NCBI GenBank assembly: GCA_002482845.1
Contig: DLGT01000138.1
Coordinates: 1-64,000 of the forward strand
Direction of reading: 5' to 3'
Length of the DNA stretch: 64,000 nucleotides
Source: Saprospiraceae bacterium UBA7687
Lineage (GTDB): Bacteria; Bacteroidota; Bacteroidia; Chitinophagales; Saprospiraceae
In this document: piece after piece, positions 25,646 to 34,326 of the stretch
Layout: each line of letters begins with the position of its first letter
Numbering within the stretch: position 1 is the first letter of the stretch
Translations under genes and position numbers: made by a program
Notes under the pieces: model-generated
Databases searched by the model: none
Seen by the model: the letters and a program-made list of their open reading frames with translations, nothing else
What the model was told of the DNA's origin: nothing

Positions 25646-28600
25646 ATGAAATCCATCATCATTGCACTTAGTATTCTTATGGGACTGACATCAGATTTAG
25701 GACAAGCTTATGACTATGACAAAGCATGGCTAGAAGTAGAAAAATATATCAATGAAGGACTTCCTAAATCAGCCCTTGAAAAAGTAGAAGAAATACACAA
25801 AATGGCACTCGCTGACAAAAACGATCCACAACTTGTAAAAAGTGTCGTCTATCTGACTCGTCTCACCATTCAGTCTGATGAAAAAGGTATAGAGGCATCT
25901 ATCGAAAAGCTCGAATCTGTAGTAAAATCAGCAAATGTTCCAACCAAACAAATTACAGCGTCCTATTTAGCAGAATTGTATCAGAGATATTTTGACAATT
26001 ACAGATGGGAAATCTCTCAAAGATCTGAATTAACGGGCGAAAAAAGTGTAGACTTCCGCACGTGGAGTACTCAACAATTCCTTACGACTATAGAATCTTG
26101 GTATTTATTTTCGCTAGAAGACAAAAAAGCAGTGAATGTGCCAGTTGAGTCTTTCAAAATAGTTCTCAACAAATATGACGCTGAAGCTGTAATCTTTAGA
26201 CCAACCATTTATGAAGTCCTTGCAGATAGAGCATTTAATTTTTTTAATAATTATGACAGTTATTCAAATGAAAATAGTCAAAGTTTTCAAGTAAGCGAGT
26301 CTTGGTATTTTGAAGATGCAGAAAAATTTTCAAAAAAAGATATCCTCACAACTGACAAATCTTCTGCCAAATACAAAATGCTGAGATTATATCAGGATAT
26401 CCTGTCAACTCAAATAGAAAATAAAAATAAACTTGCTGCTGCAGATTACGATCTTAAAAGACTAGAATACGTTTACAGCCAATCAACCTTAGAAAATAAG
26501 CAAGAGGTGTACAAAAAATCTCTAGAAAATCTAGCAGAAGAGAATGTAAATATTGACTTCTATACGGAAATAATAGCAGTTCTTGCCAACCAACTGAGAA
26601 GTGAAAAAGAAGATAGTCTTTCTAATGTAAAAACCATAGCGCTATGTGAAACAGCCATTAAAAAATATCCAAACTCAACTGGTGCTGCCAAATGTCAAAA
26701 CATCATTAATGATATCAAAAAACCATCTATACAACTATTTGCAGAACAAGTATATCCTACTAAAAACCACATCTTGCTTGCCATTGATTATAACAATGTA
26801 TCGAATGTAACACTCGAAACAGTAAAATTGGATAAAGATTTTTTTGACTTTAACCAAAGAAGAAATCAGGACGAAATAGTCAATTATCTGAAAAATGCTA
26901 AAAAAGTAACCACACAAAAACATGTATTAAAGCCTAGTCCATCGTTAAAATTACAACGAATGGAACTAAGCCACACCAATCTTCCACACGGTTCTTATGC
27001 TGCAATTGTGAGAAGTACTGACAAAAACAAGGAAGTATTTCAATATGTCGTTTTTCACATTTCTGACCTTGCATATACTAGCTTTATGTCAAATGAAGCA
27101 CGCACTTTTATCGTCAGTGATCGTATATCGGGGAAAGCAGTAAAAGGTGCGAATGTGACACTTTATTACCAACAATATAATCCTTCTAGTCGTAAAAATG
27201 AAAACATAAAATCAGAAAAATATACGACTGACAACAATGGAAAAGTCAAAGTAAATGGATTGACAGATAAAAATACCAAGGTAGTTATTGAATACAAAAA
27301 AGACATCCTTGACCTTAACCAGTATCATTACAACTATAATAGATATACTCCAGAGCCGTACAAATTTGCAGAAATATTTACAGACAGAGCGATTTATAGA
27401 CCTGGACAAACGGTATATTTTAAGGCAATTTTATTAGAAAATGATCAAAATCAAGTGCCATCGATTTTATCAAATAAAAATGTAGAAGTCAACTTTAAGG
27501 ATGCCAATTATCAAGAAATTTCAAATTTATCTCTCAAATCTAATGAATTTGGTAGTGTCAACGGTAGCTTTACGATTCCACTTGGTAAACTGAATGGAAA
27601 TTTCACCATAGAAGTTGGTTCTAATATTGGTACAAATGGTCAGAAAAGCATTCAAGTAGAAGAATACAAACGGCCTACATTTGAAGTAAAAGCGGATGCT
27701 ATCACAGGTGAATACAAAGTCAATGACAAAATAAAAGTCACAGGTTCTGCTTTAACTCTAGCAGGAACAAATGTAGATGGCGCCATAGTAAAATACAAAG
27801 TCGTAAGATCAGCAAGATTCCCTGGTTGGGGCTGGTATTGGAGAATGCCTTACCAAAGTGCAGAATTTATCGTGGCTGAAGGTGAAACAACTACAGATGG
27901 AGAAGGAAAATATGCTTTCGAATTCCAAGCAATTCCTGATCTAAAAATAGCCAAAAAAGATCAGCCTGTTTTCAACTATAATATTCAAGTAGATGTGGTG
28001 GACCAACGTGGAGAAACTAGGTCAACATCAGCATCAGCTTCGGTGGGCTACACTGCTTTTTCATTGTCATCTAATGTGCAAAAAGAAATCGACCTAGCTG
28101 ATATTAAACCACTAAAAGTCACTGCCACAAGTACAAATGGTCAAACCATTCAAACAAAAGGTAATGTAAAAATATCCCAACTTCAAGAGCCAAAAACAGT
28201 ACAAATCAGCAAATATTGGGATGGTAAAGTCGACATTCCTTTGCCTAAGTCTATCTCTGACAAACATTTTCCTCAATATCCTGTCCTTGCAGATCGAGAT
28301 TTTACGTCATGGCCAGTAGCTAAACAAGTATTTTCTGGGGAATTTAATACCAACGATTCTATCCAAATCAAATCTGCCCTAAAAGCTGGCGTGTACAAAA
28401 TAGAGCTTGAAGCCACAGACAAATATGGTGAAAAAGTAAGTTCTGAAAACTATATGGTCGTCACGGACTTTGGCAAAGGAGTCTTTCCTAAATCTGATTT
28501 CCTATTCACGAAAGTAAATAATAAAGTGCTCGAACCTGGCGCTAGTTTTGACCTTACCTTTGGCACCAACGAAAAGTCGCTTACAGTACACACAATCATA

Positions 28601-31600
28601 GAAAAAGATGGTCGTATCTTATTGGAAAAATCTCAGGAAGTAAATAAAAAAGGAACGATAACATTACCTATCACAGAAAATCATCGTGGTGGAATCAATA
28701 TAAAAACCACATATATTATACAGAACCGTACATTCCAAAACGATTATCACATAGATGTGCATTGGAGCAACAAACAGCTTCAGATTACCTACGAAACATT
28801 TAGAGATAAGACATTGCCAGGTGCAAAAGAAGAATTTCGCATCAAAATAAAAGGGTTAAAACAAGATAAAGTAGCTGCTGAAATGGTAGCCGCCATGTAT
28901 GATGCTTCTCTTGACCAATTCGTCACTAATAGCTGGAGAACAGATTTTTATCCAAATTCTTATGCGCAGTTAAATGTAGAAGTCCCTGGTTTTAACCTTG
29001 TCCAAGGTCAATACTTTTACTATGGAAATGGCAACATGGTGAATGTAAAACACTTATTATATCCATCACTTTTCCCATTGATCGATAATTATGGTTATTA
29101 TGGTGGAGGACGTGGAGAAGTCATGATGAGAAGCTCGAAAAGTGACGGTATGCCTGCACCAGCTGCAATGATGGACGAAGTGGCTTCAAAACAAGCTGTA
29201 GATGCAGAAGCGGGTAATGTCCTAACAAAAGACAATACTACACAAGGTGATACCAAAATAACATCGAATGAACAGCCAATTTTAGTACGTAAAAATCTCA
29301 AAGAAACTGTCTTCTTTTTTCCTGAATTAAAAACAGATGCAGAAGGTAACATCATCCTGGCATTTACCATTAATGAAGCACTGACGAAATGGAAATTGAT
29401 GAGTTTTGCACATACCAAAGATCTGATGACGGGATATGATGAACGATTTGTACAGACACAAAAAAATCTGATGGTCTTCCCGAATGCACCAAGATTTGTA
29501 AGAGATGGAGACGTCATTTCATTATCTGCCAAAGTGAGCAATCTGTCAGAAACATCCTTGACAGGTCATGCAAGTCTGCAATTATTTGATGCCATTACCA
29601 TGACAGACATTACTAATGAGCTAGTCAAATCAGGATCAAATGTTAGTTTTGATATCGAAAAAGGTAGATCTCAAGGTTTGACGTGGGACTTAGTCATTCC
29701 TAACACAAAATACCAAGCCATCACCTACAGAATTACAGCTCAGGCAGCTGACCATACTGATGGCGAAGAGAATACCATTCCTGTAGTGACAAATAGTATG
29801 CTCGTGACAGAGTCGATGCCGATGTGGATCAAAGGTAAAGAGACAAAATCATTTTCCTTTAATGCATTCAAAAATAACGTGAGTCCTACTAAAAAGGATT
29901 TCAGATTTACGGTTGAATATACGTCCAATCCTGTTTGGTATGCTATCCAGGCCTTACCTTACATGAATAATTCCAATAATTTTAGTACACAAGTCGTAGT
30001 AGATAATTTTTATGCGAATGCACTTGCGTCAAAAATTGCCAACGCACATCCAAAAATAAAAGCCATTTTCGACCAATGGAGAACCAAAGATAAAGATGCA
30101 CTCTTGAGCAATTTATCTAAAAATGAAGAACTAAAATCGGCATTACTCGAAGAAACACCTTGGGTGAGACAGGCACTTTCGGAAGGAGAGCAAAAACGTA
30201 ATATTGCCATACTTTTTGACCTAAACAAACTGGCGGACGAAAAAGCCACCGTCATTCAAAAGTTAAAAGAAAGACAATTGACCAATGGAGGATTCTCATG
30301 GCTTACGGGCGGACGAGATGATGTTTATACCACACAAAACGTCTTGGAAAACATAGGACATTTATATCATCTTGGTGCACTTGAGATCAATGATCCTGAA
30401 CTTACTACGCTGACTGCCAATGCCTTGAGATATATGGACGATGAACTAGTTATAAGATATACCAAACTCCAAGAATACATCAAAAGATATGGTGGCAATA
30501 TAAATGACGACCATCTAGATGAACTTTCTGTACACTATTTGTATGTCAAGACATTTTTTAAACACGTCAATGCCACTCCTTCATCCAAGGAAGCAAGAGA
30601 GTATTACTATGGTCAAGCCAAAAAATATTGGCTCAAACGTGGTCTTTATACACAAGCCATGATAGGTCTAATTTTACATAGAAATGATGACAACACCGCT
30701 AAGTCCATCGTAAAATCTCTCCGTGAAAAATCATTCTCAAATGATGAATTGGGTATGTACTGGAATGAAGGAAATGGATTCTACTGGCACCAATTGCCTA
30801 TCGAACGACATGCATTGATGATTGAACTCTTCTCAGAAGTGGAACTTAAAAAGGATGAAGCAGATAAAATGAAAATTTGGTTGCTCAAAAACAAACAAAC
30901 CAATCACTGGAAAACATCCAAATCTACATCTGCAGCCATATATGCACTACTTCTACAAGGCGAGACAGGCGATATCTCACAATGGGTGACAGAAAGTGTG
31001 CAACCAGTGATCACTGTTGGCAAGGATGTCATCAATACAGATGCTCGAAACACAGAAGCAGGTACAGGTTATATCAAAAAAACATATATAGCTGACAACT
31101 TTAACAAAGACTTGGCTACCATCAAAATAAAAAATGACAATACATCCGTCGCTTGGGGAGCAGCATATTATCAATATTTTGAACAGTTAGACAAGATTAA
31201 AACATTTGCAGATACTCCACTTAAGATCAATAAAAAATTGTACAAAGTGGTAGCATCAGGCAAAGGCGACGAACTATTAGAAGTCAAAGAAAACACCAAC
31301 CTAAAGCCTGGTGATAAACTAAAAGTACGTATTGAACTAGTGGTTGACCGACAAATGGAATATGTCCACATGAAAGACATGCGTGCAAGTGGCTTGGAAC
31401 CAACAAATGTCATCAGTGAATACAAATATCAAGGCCAATTAGGATATTACGAAACGACCAAGGATCTAGCCACGCACTTCTACTTTTCATATTTACCAAA
31501 AGGAACCTTTGTATTCGAATATCCGCTAACTGTAGTACACAAAGGAGACTTTTCAGGTGGCATCACGAGCATTGAATGTATGTATGCACCAGAATTTAGC

Positions 31601-31636
31601 AGTCATAGCGAAGGCATTAGGGTGAAAGTGAAGTAG
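25646..31636 (+). CDS. Large alpha-2-macroglobulin-family protein lacking the thioester
   Basis: 1996 residues with an N-terminal signal peptide (no lipobox Cys). An N-terminal helical, TPR-like region (to about 360) precedes MG domains; the MG2 motif DRAIYRPGQTVYFKAILLE is near residue 575-595. A Gly/Met-rich linker (about 1140-1185) leads to the A2M-type core (KWKLMSFAHTKDL) and an alpha-helical thioester-type domain. At the place where the family has a C-x-E-Q thioester, this protein reads NNFSTQ (1444-1449), so no covalent trap can form. Bacterial A2Ms guard the periplasm against proteases, often beside PBP1C, which is absent here. A non-thioester role in envelope defence or scaffolding is inferred. 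Confidence 0.87.
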   Translation: MKSIIIALSILMGLTSDLGQAYDYDKAWLEVEKYINEGLPKSALEKVEEIHKMALADKNDPQLVKSVVYLTRLTIQSDEKGIEASIEKLESVVKSANVPTKQITASYLAELYQRYFDNYRWEISQRSELTGEKSVDFRTWSTQQFLTTIESWYLFSLEDKKAVNVPVESFKIVLNKYDAEAVIFRPTIYEVLADRAFNFFNNYDSYSNENSQSFQVSESWYFEDAEKFSKKDILTTDKSSAKYKMLRLYQDILSTQIENKNKLAAADYDLKRLEYVYSQSTLENKQEVYKKSLENLAEENVNIDFYTEIIAVLANQLRSEKEDSLSNVKTIALCETAIKKYPNSTGAAKCQNIINDIKKPSIQLFAEQVYPTKNHILLAIDYNNVSNVTLETVKLDKDFFDFNQRRNQDEIVNYLKNAKKVTTQKHVLKPSPSLKLQRMELSHTNLPHGSYAAIVRSTDKNKEVFQYVVFHISDLAYTSFMSNEARTFIVSDRISGKAVKGANVTLYYQQYNPSSRKNENIKSEKYTTDNNGKVKVNGLTDKNTKVVIEYKKDILDLNQYHYNYNRYTPEPYKFAEIFTDRAIYRPGQTVYFKAILLENDQNQVPSILSNKNVEVNFKDANYQEISNLSLKSNEFGSVNGSFTIPLGKLNGNFTIEVGSNIGTNGQKSIQVEEYKRPTFEVKADAITGEYKVNDKIKVTGSALTLAGTNVDGAIVKYKVVRSARFPGWGWYWRMPYQSAEFIVAEGETTTDGEGKYAFEFQAIPDLKIAKKDQPVFNYNIQVDVVDQRGETRSTSASASVGYTAFSLSSNVQKEIDLADIKPLKVTATSTNGQTIQTKGNVKISQLQEPKTVQISKYWDGKVDIPLPKSISDKHFPQYPVLADRDFTSWPVAKQVFSGEFNTNDSIQIKSALKAGVYKIELEATDKYGEKVSSENYMVVTDFGKGVFPKSDFLFTKVNNKVLEPGASFDLTFGTNEKSLTVHTIIEKDGRILLEKSQEVNKKGTITLPITENHRGGINIKTTYIIQNRTFQNDYHIDVHWSNKQLQITYETFRDKTLPGAKEEFRIKIKGLKQDKVAAEMVAAMYDASLDQFVTNSWRTDFYPNSYAQLNVEVPGFNLVQGQYFYYGNGNMVNVKHLLYPSLFPLIDNYGYYGGGRGEVMMRSSKSDGMPAPAAMMDEVASKQAVDAEAGNVLTKDNTTQGDTKITSNEQPILVRKNLKETVFFFPELKTDAEGNIILAFTINEALTKWKLMSFAHTKDLMTGYDERFVQTQKNLMVFPNAPRFVRDGDVISLSAKVSNLSETSLTGHASLQLFDAITMTDITNELVKSGSNVSFDIEKGRSQGLTWDLVIPNTKYQAITYRITAQAADHTDGEENTIPVVTNSMLVTESMPMWIKGKETKSFSFNAFKNNVSPTKKDFRFTVEYTSNPVWYAIQALPYMNNSNNFSTQVVVDNFYANALASKIANAHPKIKAIFDQWRTKDKDALLSNLSKNEELKSALLEETPWVRQALSEGEQKRNIAILFDLNKLADEKATVIQKLKERQLTNGGFSWLTGGRDDVYTTQNVLENIGHLYHLGALEINDPELTTLTANALRYMDDELVIRYTKLQEYIKRYGGNINDDHLDELSVHYLYVKTFFKHVNATPSSKEAREYYYGQAKKYWLKRGLYTQAMIGLILHRNDDNTAKSIVKSLREKSFSNDELGMYWNEGNGFYWHQLPIERHALMIELFSEVELKKDEADKMKIWLLKNKQTNHWKTSKSTSAAIYALLLQGETGDISQWVTESVQPVITVGKDVINTDARNTEAGTGYIKKTYIADNFNKDLATIKIKNDNTSVAWGAAYYQYFEQLDKIKTFADTPLKINKKLYKVVASGKGDELLEVKENTNLKPGDKLKVRIELVVDRQMEYVHMKDMRASGLEPTNVISEYKYQGQLGYYETTKDLATHFYFSYLPKGTFVFEYPLTVVHKGDFSGGITSIECMYAPEFSSHSEGIRVKVK

Positions 31637-31691
31637 AATATGCCTGAGTAAAAAATTTATGGGTAAATCCATATTTGATATAATTCTTTAG

Positions 31692-31740
31692 AAATTCCTT
31701 TTGACTCCCTTGAGGGTTTGGGGTAAAACAAAAAGAATTT
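31692..31740 (+). repeat. Hairpin element, copy 2 (AAATTCCTTTTG stem)
   Basis: AAATTCCTTTTG (31692-31703) pairs with CAAAAAGAATTT (31729-31740) with one mismatch, around the family core CCCTTGAGGG...GGGGTAAAA. It lies after the A2M stop. A 14-base direct repeat, GTGAAAGTGAAGTA (31622-31635 and 31744-31757), brackets the element and its left flank. Confidence 0.65.
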
Positions 31741-31819
31741 TTCGTGAAAGTGAAGTAATGTTTAGTTTCTATTTCCATTTTGCCCTAGCTTCATAGTTAG
31801 CAACATGCTTGAATAAATT

Positions 31820-31872
31820 AATCCCGAATTTGGTAGCTAGTCTACGGAGTTCGGGATTATTTTTTTTTTTGC
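31820..31872 (+). terminator. Terminator hairpin with long T run
   Basis: AATCCCGAA (31820-31828) pairs with TTCGGGATT (31850-31858), followed by a run of T. Probably ends the A2M transcript. The same stem recurs at 33215. Confidence 0.8.
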
Positions 31873-32137
31873 GATTGCAATGTAAAACACTTCCAAATGA
31901 ATTTGGAAACACATTAAAAATTATAGCTACGTTAGGGCATTGTCATTAGTCTTGTATGTTCAAATGTGTATAAAGCACCAATGTGATGTAGTCATGACGT
32001 AGGTTATAATGTCGGTTTACAGATAATAAATTGGAAATTTGCATGATTAGATGATAGAACCTATTGATTTTAGGGTTAAAATTTATTTTACTATTATTTA
32101 AGCGTTTAAAATTTATTTAACCAACCTAAACACAATT
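31873..32137. other. Intergenic stretch with one palindrome
   Basis: Contains the perfect 18-base palindrome TTCCAAATGAATTTGGAA at 31891-31908, with CATTAAAA just after it, as at 33343. Beyond that I see no gene, and no clear -7 box for the gene starting at 32138. Confidence 0.6.
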
Positions 32138-33172
32138 ATGATGGAATCATCATCAGTTCAGCAGAGATCAAATCTTTCTTCAAAAATCTCATTATTTGGG
32201 AAAATCTTTCAAAATATTAAGTCAAATTTTTTAGGCGTCTCATTGATATTTTGTTTATTTTCATTTTGTACGTTATATAGTCATAATTTACAGGGACAGA
32301 CATATAATGGTACTTATAGTTTTTCTTCCTATAGTTTTAATTTCTCGGTAGTTTATTCTAGTCCAGCTCCTTCTACATCGGCTCTTATAACGGTAACATT
32401 TACAACGGCAATTCCTCCCGGTCTAAATCCACAATTAAGATTAGGGCCTGCTTCTGGTCCGTTTACATTTGTTAATATGACTGGATCAAATCCATATTCG
32501 TATAATATGACTGGAGGCAACTGTTGCCCAACAGTACCTTTTATTTTTCGATTTGCCTATGCAAGTGGTGGACTATACGAATCTCCTTTGCAAAATTTCC
32601 CATTACCAATCATTTTGTCCGACTTTTCTATCACAAAAAACGGTGCTAAAAGTGCCTTATTGACATGGGAGACATCATCTGAAGTTAATAGTGATTACTT
32701 CGGGATAGAAAGAAGTACTGACGGTACTTCTTGGGATCAAATTTCAAAATTGAGCGCAGCGGGCAACAGTAATACTGAGCTCAGATATAACTACATAGAT
32801 ACTGATTTTTCGAATAATAGGACATCAGATAAGATATTTTATTATAGGTTGAAGCTTACAGATCTAGATGGTAGTTACAAATACTCTGACATTAGAGGAA
32901 TCAACTTATCCACAGATTTTTCTAATATTAGCATTTACCCCAACCCTGCCACAGATCGAATAAATATAGATTTATCAGGTAGGAATACTGAATTAGGGAA
33001 TGTAAAATTTATGCTATACAATTATCTAGGAGCTGAGATTATGACCAAAATAATAACTGGTAGTGGCATTGAATTAATTGATTTAAATCATCTACCTTCA
33101 GCCACTTATCAAATCGTCTTGAAACAAGGTTTAGAAACGATCCACCAAAGTACCATCTTAAAGGTGAAATAG
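32138..33172 (+). CDS. Secreted T9SS cargo protein
   Basis: 344 residues. The signal peptide is preceded by about 30 polar residues (hydrophobic run about 32-48, then HNLQGQ), an unusually long n-region. It is followed by a Ser/Tyr-rich beta module (about 55-165), the beta-sandwich often seen before sorting domains (LSDFSITKNGAKSALLTWE, SDYFGIERSTDGTSWDQI), and a type A sorting domain from about residue 265 (SIYPNPATDRINI to the final STILKVK). It should be exported through T9SS to the surface. No enzymatic motif is seen. It is bracketed by matching terminator and palindrome repeats on both sides. Confidence 0.75.
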   Translation: MMESSSVQQRSNLSSKISLFGKIFQNIKSNFLGVSLIFCLFSFCTLYSHNLQGQTYNGTYSFSSYSFNFSVVYSSPAPSTSALITVTFTTAIPPGLNPQLRLGPASGPFTFVNMTGSNPYSYNMTGGNCCPTVPFIFRFAYASGGLYESPLQNFPLPIILSDFSITKNGAKSALLTWETSSEVNSDYFGIERSTDGTSWDQISKLSAAGNSNTELRYNYIDTDFSNNRTSDKIFYYRLKLTDLDGSYKYSDIRGINLSTDFSNISIYPNPATDRINIDLSGRNTELGNVKFMLYNYLGAEIMTKIITGSGIELIDLNHLPSATYQIVLKQGLETIHQSTILKVK

Positions 33173-33214
33173 TATTTTAATACAAAATAAATACTTGGCT
33201 TATAGAAATTTAAT

Positions 33215-33262
33215 AATCCCGAATTTGGCAGCTTTTAGGCCGAGTTCGGGATTCTTTTTTTT
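33215..33262 (+). terminator. Terminator of the T9SS cargo gene
   Basis: AATCCCGAA (33215-33223) pairs with TTCGGGATT (33245-33253), then C and eight T. Same stem as at 31820, with a diverged loop. Confidence 0.8.
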
Positions 33263-33281
33263 GAGATTGAGATGTATTATA

Positions 33282-33360
33282 TTTCCAAATAAATTCGTAA
33301 ACTTGGATAGGATTTGATTCAAGTGGATGGTATATATTATCCTTCCAAATGAATTTGGAA
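33282..33360. repeat. Palindrome pair, TTCCAAAT family
   Basis: A decayed copy (33282-33301) and a perfect copy (33343-33360) of TTCCAAATGAATTTGGAA. The perfect copy and the one at 31891 share the following CATTAAAA. They could be protein-binding sites or remnants of a small repeat unit. Confidence 0.55.
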
Positions 33361-33426
33361 GCCCATTAAAACCTGCTAACGACTATTTTAGTTGTCGTGA
33401 ATTACAAAGTAAAGTTAGAATTTCTC

Positions 33427-33434
33427 TACATTTG
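33427..33434 (+). promoter_or_regulatory. Predicted -7 promoter element (GT2 gene)
   Basis: TACATTTG, 17 bases before the ATG at 33451. It lies inside the longer in-frame reading that begins with GTG at 33397, which argues for the shorter start. Confidence 0.5.
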
Positions 33435-33450
33435 TGCCAGAAATATATTG

Positions 33451-34164
33451 ATGAATAAACCGAATGCCTTTACCTTATTAATTCCTACTTACAATCCTTC
33501 CCCTGGATGGGACGTTACATTTAATAATAGGTATCAAGAGTTTTGTGCATTAATTGACGAAAAAGTGAATGTGGTACTCATAAATGATGGGAGTAGCAAC
33601 GATTTAACTATTGGAGTAGAATATCTTTCAAATGCTATCGGGGAAAAATTTCATTGCATCGGATACACCCCAAATAAAGGAAAAGGATTCGCTTTAAAAT
33701 TCGGGGTCTCCACTTTTCCAAGTGAGAAATACATGTTCACAGACACTGATTTCCCTTATGATTCAGATAGTATGAAGCAAGTTTGGTCTACTCTTATGTC
33801 CAATAATGGTATAATTACGGGCTATAGAGACCAATCTTATTACAAAGATATATCGATTTATAGAAAAATTCTTTCCAAAGGACTACGGTGGTTAAACCAA
33901 AAAATCCTAAGACTACCTATTAATGATACACAATGTGGACTTAAAGCATTCGACAGAAAAGTAGGAGAAATCTTACTAAATTGTAAAACCGATAGATTTC
34001 TAATTGATCTTGAACTACTACTTGCGACCAATAAACAAAAAATCAATATCATCCCTGTGCCAGTAGTACTTAGAAATGATATCGACTTTACACAATTTAA
34101 TTCTTCTGTTTTAAAAAATGAATTCCTAAACTTTTTAAAACTACTTTGGAAATATAAACTTTGA
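33451..34164 (+). CDS. Glycosyltransferase family 2 (dolichyl-phosphate glucosyltransferase-like)
   Basis: 237 residues from the ATG at 33451, which opens directly onto TLLIPTYNP; an 18-residue extension from GTG 33397 would overlap the predicted promoter. The GT-A fold is seen as NVVLINDGSSNDL, the GKGFALKFG loop typical of polyprenyl-phosphate sugar synthases, and the DxD-like FTDTDFPYDS. LRLPINDTQCGLKAFDRK matches the motif that follows in this subfamily. There is no C-terminal membrane pair, so it is probably cytoplasmic or peripheral. It probably charges a polyprenyl phosphate with a sugar used by one of the GT-C proteins nearby. Confidence 0.82.
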   Translation: MNKPNAFTLLIPTYNPSPGWDVTFNNRYQEFCALIDEKVNVVLINDGSSNDLTIGVEYLSNAIGEKFHCIGYTPNKGKGFALKFGVSTFPSEKYMFTDTDFPYDSDSMKQVWSTLMSNNGIITGYRDQSYYKDISIYRKILSKGLRWLNQKILRLPINDTQCGLKAFDRKVGEILLNCKTDRFLIDLELLLATNKQKINIIPVPVVLRNDIDFTQFNSSVLKNEFLNFLKLLWKYKL

Positions 34165-34220
34165 GTCCACTTAGATAAGACTTTATATTGGATAAAAGGA
34201 AAATAATTATTTCTAACATA

Positions 34221-34273
34221 TTGATAATCTGATGTTTCCCCTTCAGGGTCAGGGTAAAAACGGCAGATTATCA
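34221..34273 (+). repeat. Hairpin element, copy 3 (TGATAATCTG stem)
   Basis: TGATAATCTG (34222-34231) pairs perfectly with CAGATTATCA (34264-34273) around CCCTTCAGGGTCAGGGTAAAA. Compared with copy 1, stem positions have changed on both sides so that pairing is kept. Lies between convergent genes. Confidence 0.78.
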
Positions 34274-34326
34274 TTCGATTTATGTTTTCTGACTGGACTT
34301 AGCCTTAAACTCACAAACCTACCTAC

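Noticed and set aside
29098..31425. Several minus-strand ORFs of 60-147 codons inside the A2M gene
   Set aside because: Antisense shadows; the plus strand is one uninterrupted, domain-rich frame.
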